The translations under genes were made by a program, and so were the position numbers. A DNA stretch of 46,313 nucleotides from an uncultured Alphaproteobacteria bacterium (GTDB lineage: Bacteria > Pseudomonadota > Alphaproteobacteria > RF32 > CAG-239): positions 1 to 46,313 of the forward strand of contig CALXZH010000018.1 of NCBI GenBank assembly GCA_944393175.1. The letters run 5' to 3'. Positions 1-9,381 of the stretch are shown here, one piece after another. The notes beneath the pieces were generated by a model, which was not told the origin of the DNA, searched no databases, and saw only the letters and a program-made list of their open reading frames with translations. Position 1 is the first letter of the stretch. Each line of letters starts with the position of its first letter.

Positions 1-84
1 GACAAGGTCGACACCGTAGCCAAAGTTCGTCCTGTAGTCAAATACGTATTGCCTTCATTAGATGAAAGTGGAGGAGGAATTTAG
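1..84 (+). CDS. C-terminal end of an unrecognised protein (cut by window edge)
   Basis: The first 27 codons of the window are open in frame 1 and end with TAG at 82-84. A strong intrinsic terminator follows 17 bases later, which supports this being the real end of a gene. The visible tail is V/K-rich and ends DESGGGI. I cannot assign a family from so few residues. In Alphaproteobacteria the neighbour upstream of tgt is often queA or a peptidyl-prolyl isomerase, but nothing visible here proves either. Confidence 0.5.
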   Translation, partial: DKVDTVAKVRPVVKYVLPSLDESGGGI

Positions 85-101
85 GCCTAATTGTAATAAA
101 A

Positions 102-133
102 AAAAGCCGAGCATATGATTTGCTCGGCTTTTT
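102..133 (+). terminator. Rho-independent terminator
   Basis: A GCCGAGCA / TGCTCGGC stem (106-113 and 121-128) is flanked by an A-run and followed by TTTTT. It separates the truncated first gene from tgt. Confidence 0.9.
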
Positions 134-224
134 AGTATAACATAATATTCTCAATTCACGCGCCGCTATATAGAGTTATTTCTTGCCAAATTAAGAGAAT
201 TGTAGCATTATTCGACTAAAGTAA

Positions 225-1367
<1,143 letters not shown>

Positions 1368-1389
1368 GATTTAGATAAAGGTGACAAAT

Positions 1390-2334
1390 ATGAGTGAAAA
1401 TAATCAAGTAGATGAAGTGGTAAGCTCTTTTGCTGAAGAGAACCGTCAAGCAGGCTTGAGAGTCTTTGTTGCCGGAGGAAACCGCCCCGGAAAAGATCCG
1501 ATATATGTGGAAGAGGCGTATAATTTAGGCCGCCAGATTATAAAACTTGATTTTAAGTTAGATTTTGGCTTGTCTAATTCTGGAATTATGGGCGCTGTTG
1601 CCCGTGGAGTTTTGGACGGATGGAACAAAAAGAAGAGTCAAGAAACTCCGATTCAAGGAATCACCACCCAAGCTTATTATGACCTTTACCCGCATGACGA
1701 TGCAATTATCGGCCAAATCGAAGATGTGATTTTGGCCAAAACGCTGGAAGAGCGCAAGCAAAAACTCTTAAATGCCGACTTTGTGGTTTTTGCTCCGGGA
1801 GGGGTTGGCACCTTAGATGAGTTAGCCTACGACTGCGTAGCCATGCAAGATGGCTTTTTACCGGTTAAACCCTTTATTTTATTTAACATAGAAGGATATT
1901 TTCACCATTTGGTCGAGTACTTAAAATCCATATCGGCCAAAGGTTTTGCTGACCCGATGCCTTTTATTATAGTTGATAACAGTGATGAATTGAGCGTTGT
2001 TTTCCGTCTTTTGAAATTGCGTTATCAAAAAGGCAAAACCACAGCCGAGGTATATTCTTCAACCCGTCAGTTGATTTATGAACTGCCTTATTTCTTAAAA
2101 AAGAAAACCGATAGTTCGGTGCATGTTGAAGATATTATAGACAATATGAATCAAATAATTCACCATGGCACCAACGATGAAAGGCAAGAACTTGCCAACG
2201 AAATAGAAACCGCCTATTTGGAAAAAGAAATAGAAAGAATGTATGACCGTTTGGCTAAAACCGGAAGAGATACATCAATAGTGAGTGATAAATTGACAAA
2301 CTTAAAAAAGCGCAAGAAAAGCCAAAAGAAATAA
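1390..2334 (+). CDS. LOG-family protein (putative nucleoside 5'-monophosphate phosphoribohydrolase) with C-terminal extension
   Basis: The Rossmann-like fold of the lysine-decarboxylase-like/LOG family is marked by PGGVGTLDEL (the PGGxGTxxE motif) and by SGIMGAVARG. Family members hydrolyse nucleoside monophosphates to base and ribose 5-phosphate. The usual glycine run before the MG motif reads LSNSG here. At 314 residues it is longer than classical LOG proteins (about 180-220). The extra part after about residue 215 is charged and helical and ends in a lysine-rich tail. I chose ATG 1390 over GTG 1381 because AAAGGTG sits 6-7 bases upstream of the ATG. It is probably co-transcribed with tgt, and a terminator follows. 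Substrate unknown. Confidence 0.85.
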   Translation: MSENNQVDEVVSSFAEENRQAGLRVFVAGGNRPGKDPIYVEEAYNLGRQIIKLDFKLDFGLSNSGIMGAVARGVLDGWNKKKSQETPIQGITTQAYYDLYPHDDAIIGQIEDVILAKTLEERKQKLLNADFVVFAPGGVGTLDELAYDCVAMQDGFLPVKPFILFNIEGYFHHLVEYLKSISAKGFADPMPFIIVDNSDELSVVFRLLKLRYQKGKTTAEVYSSTRQLIYELPYFLKKKTDSSVHVEDIIDNMNQIIHHGTNDERQELANEIETAYLEKEIERMYDRLAKTGRDTSIVSDKLTNLKKRKKSQKK

Positions 2335-2344
2335 GCATAAAAAG

Positions 2345-2368
2345 AGGAGCCGATGAGGCTCCTTTTTT
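2345..2368. terminator. Bidirectional intrinsic terminator
   Basis: GGAGCC (2346-2351) pairs with GGCTCC (2357-2362), followed by TTTTTT on the plus strand and by a T-rich tract on the minus strand. It lies between the convergent LOG-family gene and ldh and can serve both. Confidence 0.88.
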
Positions 2369-2379
2369 ATGATATGGCT

Positions 2380-3330
2380 TTATTTTTTGTTTTTAAGAAT
2401 ATTTTGTGCTTCTTTTACGGCCTTGTCCATAACTTCTGCCGAATGTCGCAGTTCGTTTAACTCTTCCACATCCAAGTCCGGAACAACCGCGCCATACGCT
2501 CCCCTGCGGCTGACAACCGTAGGCAAGGACAGACAAATATCGTGAAAGCCCTCAATATTTTTGTGTAAGGAAGACACGGTCAAAGTTCTTTTTTCATCAT
2601 TAATGATAGCCTCGCAAATTTGAACCAACGAACTTGCAATACCATAATAAGTGGCTCTTTTACCGCGATATATCTTAAACCCGGCGTCTATAACATCTTG
2701 GGTTGTTTTATTCTTAAACGCCTGAGTAAGCGTCCTTCCTGTTTCTGTAGCATATTTATCAATATTTGAGCCCCCGATTGAAGCTGTAGACCAAGAAACT
2801 AAAGAAGAACTCCCATGTTCTCCCATAACATAAGCATGAATTGAATGAGGAGAAACATTGAAATAGTCACTAAGCATTGCTCTGAAACGAGCAGTATCCA
2901 ACACCGTACCTGAGCCAATCACTCTGTTAGATGGAAATTTAGAAATGTCCAAAACAACTTTTGTAATAACATCAACCGGATTCGTTGCAATAACAATAAT
3001 ACAATTAGGGGCATTACGGACAATTTTCGGGACAATTTCGCACATTATTTTGGTGTTACTTTCCAATAACACAAGTCGGTTATCTGTAAGAGCCTTTTGT
3101 GAATCAACCGTAATAATAACAATATTTGCTCCGTCCAGATTTTCATAATCACCGCAATAAACATGACTGTCCGAAGTTATTGCCGCGGCATGGATAACAT
3201 CTAAAGCCTCAGCGTTAGCTTTATCCGTATTAATATCAACGAGTACGATTTCTCTGGCCAAACCTTTAATAGCCAAGGTATAAGCAGTAGTGCTGCCGAC
3301 AAATCCGGCACCGATAATTCCGATTTTCAT
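2380..3330 (-). CDS. ldh: L-lactate / L-2-hydroxyacid dehydrogenase
   Basis: This NAD-dependent enzyme of the LDH/MDH superfamily reduces pyruvate or another 2-oxoacid and regenerates NAD in fermentation. Visible: GAGFVGS (8-14, NAD-binding loop), TNPVDV (117-122), the D145-x-x-R148 pair in VLDTARFR, and catalytic H172 in GEHG. Two sites differ from textbook LDH. The active-site loop reads SQKALTDNR, one residue longer than QKPGETR and without its Pro-Gly. GEHG is followed by S174 where LDH has Asp. L-2-hydroxyisocaproate dehydrogenases also vary at these places, so the substrate may not be pyruvate. The start is the MKIGIIG codon at 3330, with AGGAGG six bases upstream; the longer frame to 3393 adds an implausible tail. 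Length is 316 residues. Confidence 0.9.
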   Translation of the reverse strand: MKIGIIGAGFVGSTTAYTLAIKGLAREIVLVDINTDKANAEALDVIHAAAITSDSHVYCGDYENLDGANIVIITVDSQKALTDNRLVLLESNTKIMCEIVPKIVRNAPNCIIVIATNPVDVITKVVLDISKFPSNRVIGSGTVLDTARFRAMLSDYFNVSPHSIHAYVMGEHGSSSLVSWSTASIGGSNIDKYATETGRTLTQAFKNKTTQDVIDAGFKIYRGKRATYYGIASSLVQICEAIINDEKRTLTVSSLHKNIEGFHDICLSLPTVVSRRGAYGAVVPDLDVEELNELRHSAEVMDKAVKEAQNILKNKK

Positions 3331-3363
3331 ATTATGCCTCCTCTGCGAGTGAATAGATACATC

Positions 3364-3393
3364 TATATAATAACTTTTTTGATAAATTTGCAA
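3364..3393 (-). promoter_or_regulatory. Candidate sigma70-type promoter of ldh
   Basis: Reading the minus strand, TTGCAA (3393-3388) is followed after 18 bases by TATATA (3369-3364). It lies 34-63 bases before the ldh start. The spacing is good and the match to consensus is moderate. Confidence 0.5.
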
Positions 3394-3461
3394 TTTTTTA
3401 TATTATATTAAGATTTTAGAGGCAAACTATATGCGAATAGGCCACAAGTATAGAGAACACA

Positions 3462-4637
3462 ATGCCGGAAAATATTACTTACAAAAGATTAAATCGTAAT
3501 ATAAAATTATACTACACTCACGGGTTTTTGAGTTGGTTTATAATATCTTGGCCGATAGAAATCTTATATTTTGCCCAAATAACGGAGAGCTATACGCTGG
3601 CAATGAGTTTATTTGCCTTGCAAAATTTAGGCATGGTATTTTTTGAATTACCGCTGAATTGGTTTGCAGATAAATATGGACGCAAGAATTTATGCCTGGT
3701 AGGCTCATTTTCCATGCTGCTGGGTTATGTATGCTATGCCTTGGCAGGTGGATATTTTTTACTGTTTCTGGGAGCGTTGCTGTGCGGCATAGGGCGCTCT
3801 TTGGCCAAAAATACGGATGCATTGTTGTATGATGGCTTGCAATATATGAAACAAAGTGTTGAATACCAAACCATACACCGCAAATGCAAACATCTTTCGA
3901 CAATTGCATTATTATGTGCTTCTGTATTCAGCGCGGGAGCTGTTTTTTATTCTCTAAAATTTGCCGTGCAGATAACGATTTTGCCGCTTTCGATTGCAGC
4001 ATTTATTTCACTGTTTTTAACCGAAGCACCTTTTCCGCAGCCGCGTGATGATAATTTCTTTATTCATCTTAAAATGGTGCTGAAATATATGCAAGACAAT
4101 CGACGCTTAAGCGGCTTAACCTTAGGCGAGTCCATGCGTTATGGCTTAAGCGAAGCATCTTTTGATTTTAATGCGGCGTTTTTCAAACAGTTTGTTCCGC
4201 TATGGAGCTTAGGCTTATTCAGGGCGGTCGGTATAGTTTTGGAAGAAATAGGCAAAAGAACCTCACAACAATTTACTCTTTTGTGGGGAATGTCTAAAAC
4301 AGTAATTCGCGCGGCTTGGATAGATAGTTTGATTAATATTTGTGCAGTTTTGTTATCAAGTATGTGGAGTTTATTTGTTCGCTTGGGTTCACCTTTTTGC
4401 AGCGGTGTGCGAGAACCGACGCAAAATTTGCTGATAAGGGAAGAAAGTCCGGATAGAACATTTGACATTATTGTCTCTGTAGTGACGCTGATAAAAAGTT
4501 TAGTTTATGTAATTTGCGCTTTAGCCATTGGCGTCGTTGCAGATTTAAGCAATCCTTACTGGGCGCTGTTGGGGGCATATATCTTTTGCCTGTTATCAAA
4601 CTTTTTGTATTATGAAAGCCTAAAAGAACAAAAGTAA
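3462..4637 (+). CDS. Major facilitator superfamily transporter
   Basis: This is a 391-residue integral membrane protein with about twelve hydrophobic segments. The MFS motif A (ADKYGRKN, residues 69-76) lies between predicted helices 2 and 3. The start has a modest purine-rich RBS (TAGAGAACACA). It is transcribed away from ldh, and an ABC exporter follows 71 bases downstream on the same strand. Nothing in the sequence fixes the substrate. The family includes drug and metabolite efflux pumps. Confidence 0.85.
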   Translation: MPENITYKRLNRNIKLYYTHGFLSWFIISWPIEILYFAQITESYTLAMSLFALQNLGMVFFELPLNWFADKYGRKNLCLVGSFSMLLGYVCYALAGGYFLLFLGALLCGIGRSLAKNTDALLYDGLQYMKQSVEYQTIHRKCKHLSTIALLCASVFSAGAVFYSLKFAVQITILPLSIAAFISLFLTEAPFPQPRDDNFFIHLKMVLKYMQDNRRLSGLTLGESMRYGLSEASFDFNAAFFKQFVPLWSLGLFRAVGIVLEEIGKRTSQQFTLLWGMSKTVIRAAWIDSLINICAVLLSSMWSLFVRLGSPFCSGVREPTQNLLIREESPDRTFDIIVSVVTLIKSLVYVICALAIGVVADLSNPYWALLGAYIFCLLSNFLYYESLKEQK

Positions 4638-4708
4638 ATATTTGCTTTAATTGTCTTTTAATCCGTGCTATATTCTTACCGTTTTGTAATGAATAGGGCA
4701 GAAATTTT

Positions 4709-6475
4709 ATGCAAACCTCAGTAGCTCGTTTTCTTTGGCACTATGCGCGCCGCCTCAAAGGCCTATGTATCTTAATGGTTTTGGTAATGTTTAGCGCGCA
4801 GTTCTGCAGCCGCAGCACCAACTGGGCAAGTGCGCAAATGATAGAGATAATCTCGCAAGGCTCAACCGATAACGAGACTTTGCAAAAAATTATTCACTAT
4901 CTGGTATTAATCTTGCTGTGTTTGCTGATGCAAAGCCTGCTGATAATATCCACCCGTATGTTGGATATGAAGTTTTTGCCTTATTATATAGGCAAAATGT
5001 CCAAAGATTTATTCACTTGGGCGCACAAGCACTCCACCGCCTTTTTTGCCGAAGAAATGGCCGGCAACGTCTCCGGCAAAATCAAAACCATACTCAATAA
5101 CAGTGAAACACTCTACTACCATATTATGCAGGGCTTTTTGTTTCCGGTAGGCAGTTTTCTGACAGCCTTTTTCTTTATCGGGCAAATCAGGCTGTCTTTA
5201 GCCCTTTGGTTTAGCCTGTTATGCGCTATTTTAGCCTTTGTTCAAATCCGCATTCGCAAAAATATCGGGCCCTTGTCAGCCCGCAAAGCAAAGCTCATGT
5301 CGGAATCAAACGGTATCTTGGTTGACAGTATCACCAATTCGGATTTGGTCAAAAACTGTGCCAATTTTAATTATGAGCGCCGCAACTATTATGATTCGGT
5401 AAGAAAAGCCCTCAAAGCCGTCCGTAAAGAGGTCAAGCGCAGTGCTTGGGTCGATACTTTTTCCCGAATGATTAATGATACTATGACGATAAGTTTTTAC
5501 CTGCTGACGTTTTATTATTGGTATTATAAGAACTTGAGCGTTGGCGATGTTGTTTTGGTGTTGTCGCTCATTTCTTCCATGACGCAATCCATGATGTTTA
5601 TGGGCTTTTTCTGCACAAATTATGTGATGTTTACGGGCGGTATTCAAGACGGACTTGATTTGCTCAATAAACCTTGCGATATTGAAGATGCCAAAGATGC
5701 TGTTCCTTTGGAGATAAAAGAGGGTAAAATTTCTTTTAATAAAGTAAATTACCACTATAAAAATGCCTCAGCTTTGTTTAATGACTTCAATTTGACCATC
5801 GAACCGAAAGAAAAAATTGGTCTTGTGGGACGTTCCGGTTCAGGAAAATCCACATTGATAAAATTACTTTCACGTTACTATGATGTCCAAGGCGGAGCCA
5901 TAACGATTGATTCGCAAGATATTCGAACCGTAACGCAAAATTCTCTGCGCCAAAACATAGCTCTTATTCCGCAAGATCCGAGCTTATTTAATCGCACGAT
6001 TATGGAAAATATACGCTATGGCAATATCCATGCCTCCGATGAAGAAGTGATAGAGGCAGCTAAAAAGGCTTACATCCATGACTATATCATGACTTTGCCT
6101 GATGGTTATAACAGTAAAGTAGGCGAAAGAGGGGTTATGCTCTCAGGCGGCGAGCGCCAACGCATTGCCATAGCCCGCGCAATTTTGAAAAATGCGCCGA
6201 TTCTCATTTTGGATGAGGCCACATCAGCCTTAGACAGCGAGAGCGAAAACTATATCCAAACCGCGCTCAAAGAGCTGATGAAAGATAAAACGGTTATTGC
6301 CATTGCCCATCGTCTTTCCACGCTTAAAGAGATGAATAAATTAGTTGTTATGGAGAAAGGTTCCATAAAGGAAATAGGCACCCACGCATCTCTTATGCGC
6401 AAAAAAGGTGCCTATTATAAGTTTTATCAAATGCAATCATCAGGCTTTTTGCAATTAGACGAGAAAGATGCTTAA
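4709..6475 (+). CDS. ABC exporter, fused permease and ATPase (MsbA-like)
   Basis: This 588-residue half-transporter has an N-terminal membrane domain of about six helices (roughly 15-310) and a C-terminal nucleotide-binding domain. Walker A is GRSGSGKST (near 372), the Q-loop lies in IPQDPSLF, the signature is LSGGERQRI (near 477), Walker B is ILILDEATSAL, and the H-loop is IAHRLST. It should act as a homodimer exporting a lipid, peptide or drug; the substrate is not evident. Its stop overlaps the stop of the convergent DUF3137 gene by three bases, and there is no terminator hairpin between them. Confidence 0.93.
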   Translation: MQTSVARFLWHYARRLKGLCILMVLVMFSAQFCSRSTNWASAQMIEIISQGSTDNETLQKIIHYLVLILLCLLMQSLLIISTRMLDMKFLPYYIGKMSKDLFTWAHKHSTAFFAEEMAGNVSGKIKTILNNSETLYYHIMQGFLFPVGSFLTAFFFIGQIRLSLALWFSLLCAILAFVQIRIRKNIGPLSARKAKLMSESNGILVDSITNSDLVKNCANFNYERRNYYDSVRKALKAVRKEVKRSAWVDTFSRMINDTMTISFYLLTFYYWYYKNLSVGDVVLVLSLISSMTQSMMFMGFFCTNYVMFTGGIQDGLDLLNKPCDIEDAKDAVPLEIKEGKISFNKVNYHYKNASALFNDFNLTIEPKEKIGLVGRSGSGKSTLIKLLSRYYDVQGGAITIDSQDIRTVTQNSLRQNIALIPQDPSLFNRTIMENIRYGNIHASDEEVIEAAKKAYIHDYIMTLPDGYNSKVGERGVMLSGGERQRIAIARAILKNAPILILDEATSALDSESENYIQTALKELMKDKTVIAIAHRLSTLKEMNKLVVMEKGSIKEIGTHASLMRKKGAYYKFYQMQSSGFLQLDEKDA

Positions 6476-7431
6476 TTTTTCAAATTAAGTTGAGGATTAA
6501 GTTTCAAAGTATCAATAATTTCCATTACCGAAGAAAATTGCGCAAAAGCTTGGTCAATCATTTTGCGGTTTGTCGTCCTCTGAAACAAAGAAGATATTTC
6601 AAACATATTTTGCTTGGTTTCAATACTAATCAAAAGCTTATTACCAAAAAAGCTGAATTGAATATTTTTGCCCACAAAGGCTTGTTTTGCTTTAAGGATT
6701 CTTTCCATAAAGGCGGTAGTCAGCAAGAATCTGGCCTCGATTTGGCTGTCGGCAAAGACCTCAAAATGGCGTTCAAATATCGGGTCTTCCAATTTTATAC
6801 GTTCTGAATTTTTTACCCTCTTAAAAATATTAAAAATCCCGCTATCTTTTAAAACAATAGTTTGACCTTGAAATTTTTTAGGCATTTCCAACAAAATGCC
6901 AATGCCTCGAAATACTAAAACATCAGTCGTTCCGTTTTTTGTGCGAACTCTTTTGTAAAGAGATTCTTCAGCGATAGTTGTTTTGATGCCATTATAGATG
7001 CCTGAAAAATAATCTTCTCCCAAAGAAGAAGTAAATTGAGGAAAAATTTTTGATTTTAGTAACAGTTCTGAGGGTATTTCTTTCATATAACTATAGTGGA
7101 AATCGCCCCAAAAATGAGCAAACGTTTCCATTAAATCATCTTTAACTTTGATGATAAAACTAGAAATCGGAGAACCGCAATAAAAACAAGAAAAAAACAA
7201 ATAAAGAAGCAATATTTTGGCAAGAGATTCTGCAGATATTTCCAGTTCTTGACTAGCATCCCCAATAAAAAACTTCCACGCTAAAAAAGTAAACACCGGA
7301 ATAAAAATAGCAACTATTGCCAATCTCTTTATAAACACATTGAGTTGTTTTTGCCGGTCTTCCTCCATTTCTACAAATCTAGAAAGTAAATTCCGGTTAT
7401 AGAAGTCATCAAATTCAGCTTTAGTTTTCAT
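6472..7431 (-). CDS. DUF3137-family membrane protein
   Basis: This 319-residue protein has two hydrophobic segments near the N-terminus (about 35-53 and 68-86) followed by a long soluble domain. The composition and the position directly downstream of lemA (9 bases apart, same strand) fit the DUF3137 family, which commonly travels with LemA. No enzyme motif is visible and its function is unknown. The RBS is weak (AAGATAAA). It converges with the ABC exporter upstream in the window and the two stop codons overlap. Confidence 0.75.
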   Translation of the reverse strand: MKTKAEFDDFYNRNLLSRFVEMEEDRQKQLNVFIKRLAIVAIFIPVFTFLAWKFFIGDASQELEISAESLAKILLLYLFFSCFYCGSPISSFIIKVKDDLMETFAHFWGDFHYSYMKEIPSELLLKSKIFPQFTSSLGEDYFSGIYNGIKTTIAEESLYKRVRTKNGTTDVLVFRGIGILLEMPKKFQGQTIVLKDSGIFNIFKRVKNSERIKLEDPIFERHFEVFADSQIEARFLLTTAFMERILKAKQAFVGKNIQFSFFGNKLLISIETKQNMFEISSLFQRTTNRKMIDQAFAQFSSVMEIIDTLKLNPQLNLKN

Positions 7432-7440
7432 TTTATCTTA

Positions 7441-8007
7441 TTACTTAAAGTAATCCGTGCTGTTAATAGGTTTCTTTTCGCTTTCATCAGCCTCAAAATA
7501 AGGCATATCAGCTTTTACCCCGATAATTTTGGCAATTAAACTGCTGGGGAAAATCTCAGTTGCGTTAACCAAATCATTAACTGCCGCATTATAAAAACGT
7601 CTGGCAGCGGCAATATGTTCTTCCACATCATTTAATGCTTGCATAGCTTGCAGCATTGTCTGATTTGACTTCATATCAGGATAATTTTCCAAAGAAATAT
7701 TAAATTCTTTGAGTTTTTGTTCTAAAAGTTTTTCGTTTTTAATTTTTGCTTTAGGGTCTTCTTCAAAAGAAGATTGCATGGCATTAGTTCTGAGCCTTGT
7801 AATTTCTTCCATAAGTTTTGTTTCGTGTTCCATAAACTTAGCAGCCATATTCATCATATTCGGAATAAGGTCGTAACGTTTTTTGAGTTGAACATCAATC
7901 CCTGCGGTAGCTTCTTTAACTTTGTTTTTTTTCTGAATAACGCCGACATAAAGAAAATATAAAATAAGAACGACAACGCCTAACACGACCCAACCGAAAA
8001 CAGACAT
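7441..8007 (-). CDS. lemA: LemA family protein
   Basis: The 188 residues start with a single N-terminal membrane segment (about 4-24, ending YFLYVGVIQKKNKV). A helical LemA domain follows with the typical stretches AGIDVQLKKRYDLIPN and AARRFYNAAVNDLVN near the middle. LemA proteins are membrane-anchored four-helix proteins of unclear function. The start has a strong RBS (AGGAGAAAGTTT before ATG). It forms a two-gene unit with the DUF3137 gene and diverges from the Gate-domain gene. Confidence 0.93.
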   Translation of the reverse strand: MSVFGWVVLGVVVLILYFLYVGVIQKKNKVKEATAGIDVQLKKRYDLIPNMMNMAAKFMEHETKLMEEITRLRTNAMQSSFEEDPKAKIKNEKLLEQKLKEFNISLENYPDMKSNQTMLQAMQALNDVEEHIAAARRFYNAAVNDLVNATEIFPSSLIAKIIGVKADMPYFEADESEKKPINSTDYFK

Positions 8008-8123
8008 AAACTTTCTCCTAAAAATTAAATCTAAAACTATAATTACCGAAAAAAGTTAAATTTTATTAAAGAGTTAGCAATATTTTCACTTTTATTAAAT
8101 AAAGTAAGCTCAAGGAGAAAGAG

Positions 8124-9350
8124 ATGTTAAATTGGATATGGTGCGGATTTTTTATAGCAGCTTTTACTGCAGCAATATGTCAAAGCTTATTTTTAGGCAA
8201 TACGGAAATATGGAGCGCACTCGTTTCATCTACTTTTGCTTCAGCCAAAAGTGCTTTTCAAATTTGCTTAAATTTAACCGGTATGCTGTGCCTGTGGTTA
8301 GGGTTATTAAAGATAGCCGAAAAATCAGGAATCACAAATATCTTAGCCTCCATGCTGCAGCCTTTGTTTAAAAAAATAATGCCCGAAGTCCCTGCATCGC
8401 ATCCGGCATTAGGCTCAATTGTAATGAATATGGCAGCTAATATTTTGGGATTGGATAATGCCGCAACACCGATGGGGCTAAAAGCAATGGAGCAATTGCA
8501 AAGCTTAAATCCCAGTAAAGAAAAGGCTTCACCGGCGCAAATTTTGTTTATGGTCATAAATGCCTCAGCCGTAACTCTAATTCCGATAACAATTTTAATG
8601 TACCGCTCCGAGTTAGGTTCTGCCAATCCAACAGCGGTCTTTATTCCCATATTGTTGGCAACATCAGTATCCACAATGAGCGGATTTTTTGCCGTAGCTT
8701 GGGCGCAAAGATTGCCTATTTTCAATCGTGTGGTCTTGAGCTATTTAGGAGGATTTTTAGCCATCATCGGCGGCCTCGCGTGGTATTTCTTATCTCTTTC
8801 CCCGGAAGAAAGATTAACTGCCTCAGCCCAAGGCGGCAATTTTATTCTCTTTTTCATTATAACAATGTTTATAATCTCTGGTTTGGTAAAGAAATTAAAT
8901 GTCTATGAGGAATTTATATCCGGTGCCAAAGAGGGGTTTGAAATAGCCATCCGCATTATTCCCTATCTGGTAGCAATGCTGGTAGCAATAGCCGTATTTC
9001 GCACATCAGGATGTTTGGATTATCTGGTAAAAGCTTTTGAAATCTTATTTTCCACAATGGGAATAAACACCGATTTTGTTGCGGCCTTACCAACCGCGGT
9101 AATGAAACCTTTGTCAGGCAGCGGCGCTCGAGCGATGATGATTGAAACCATGCAAACTTACGGAGCAGATAGCTTTCCCGCGTTTGTTTCTTGTATTATT
9201 CAGGGCTCAACCGAAACCACGTTTTATGTTTTGGCCGTCTACTTTGGTGCCGTAAAAATCACCAAAGTCGGAGCAGCCCTTCCTTGCGCTCTGTTGGCAG
9301 ATTTGGCAGGAATTATAGCGGCAATTTCACTGGCTTATGTGTTTTATTAA
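8124..9350 (+). CDS. SpmA/SpmB-like protein with two nucleoside-recognition (Gate) domains
   Basis: This is a 408-residue integral membrane protein with two Gate-type domains (roughly 45-165 and 265-390). It looks like spore maturation proteins A and B joined in one chain, a form also found in non-sporulating bacteria. Typical conserved stretches are MNMAANILGLDNAATPMGL near 108-126 and PTAVMKPLSGSGARAMM near 325-341. The transported or sensed molecule is unknown; the name reflects Bacillus genetics, not sporulation here. RBS AAGGAGAAAGAG immediately precedes the ATG. A bidirectional terminator follows. Confidence 0.85.
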   Translation: MLNWIWCGFFIAAFTAAICQSLFLGNTEIWSALVSSTFASAKSAFQICLNLTGMLCLWLGLLKIAEKSGITNILASMLQPLFKKIMPEVPASHPALGSIVMNMAANILGLDNAATPMGLKAMEQLQSLNPSKEKASPAQILFMVINASAVTLIPITILMYRSELGSANPTAVFIPILLATSVSTMSGFFAVAWAQRLPIFNRVVLSYLGGFLAIIGGLAWYFLSLSPEERLTASAQGGNFILFFIITMFIISGLVKKLNVYEEFISGAKEGFEIAIRIIPYLVAMLVAIAVFRTSGCLDYLVKAFEILFSTMGINTDFVAALPTAVMKPLSGSGARAMMIETMQTYGADSFPAFVSCIIQGSTETTFYVLAVYFGAVKITKVGAALPCALLADLAGIIAAISLAYVFY

Positions 9351-9352
9351 AA

Positions 9353-9380
9353 AAAGCTCCCTCAGGGGGAGCTTTAGATT
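9353..9380. terminator. Bidirectional intrinsic terminator
   Basis: AAAGCTCCC (9353-9361) pairs with GGGAGCTTT after a short loop. A-rich and T-rich flanks allow use by the Gate-domain gene (+) and the ABC exporter (-). Confidence 0.8.
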
Positions 9381-9381
9381 T

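Noticed and set aside
8124..9350. Sporulation function from SpmA/SpmB similarity
   Set aside because: The double Gate-domain form occurs in many non-spore-formers, and no sporulation gene is near.
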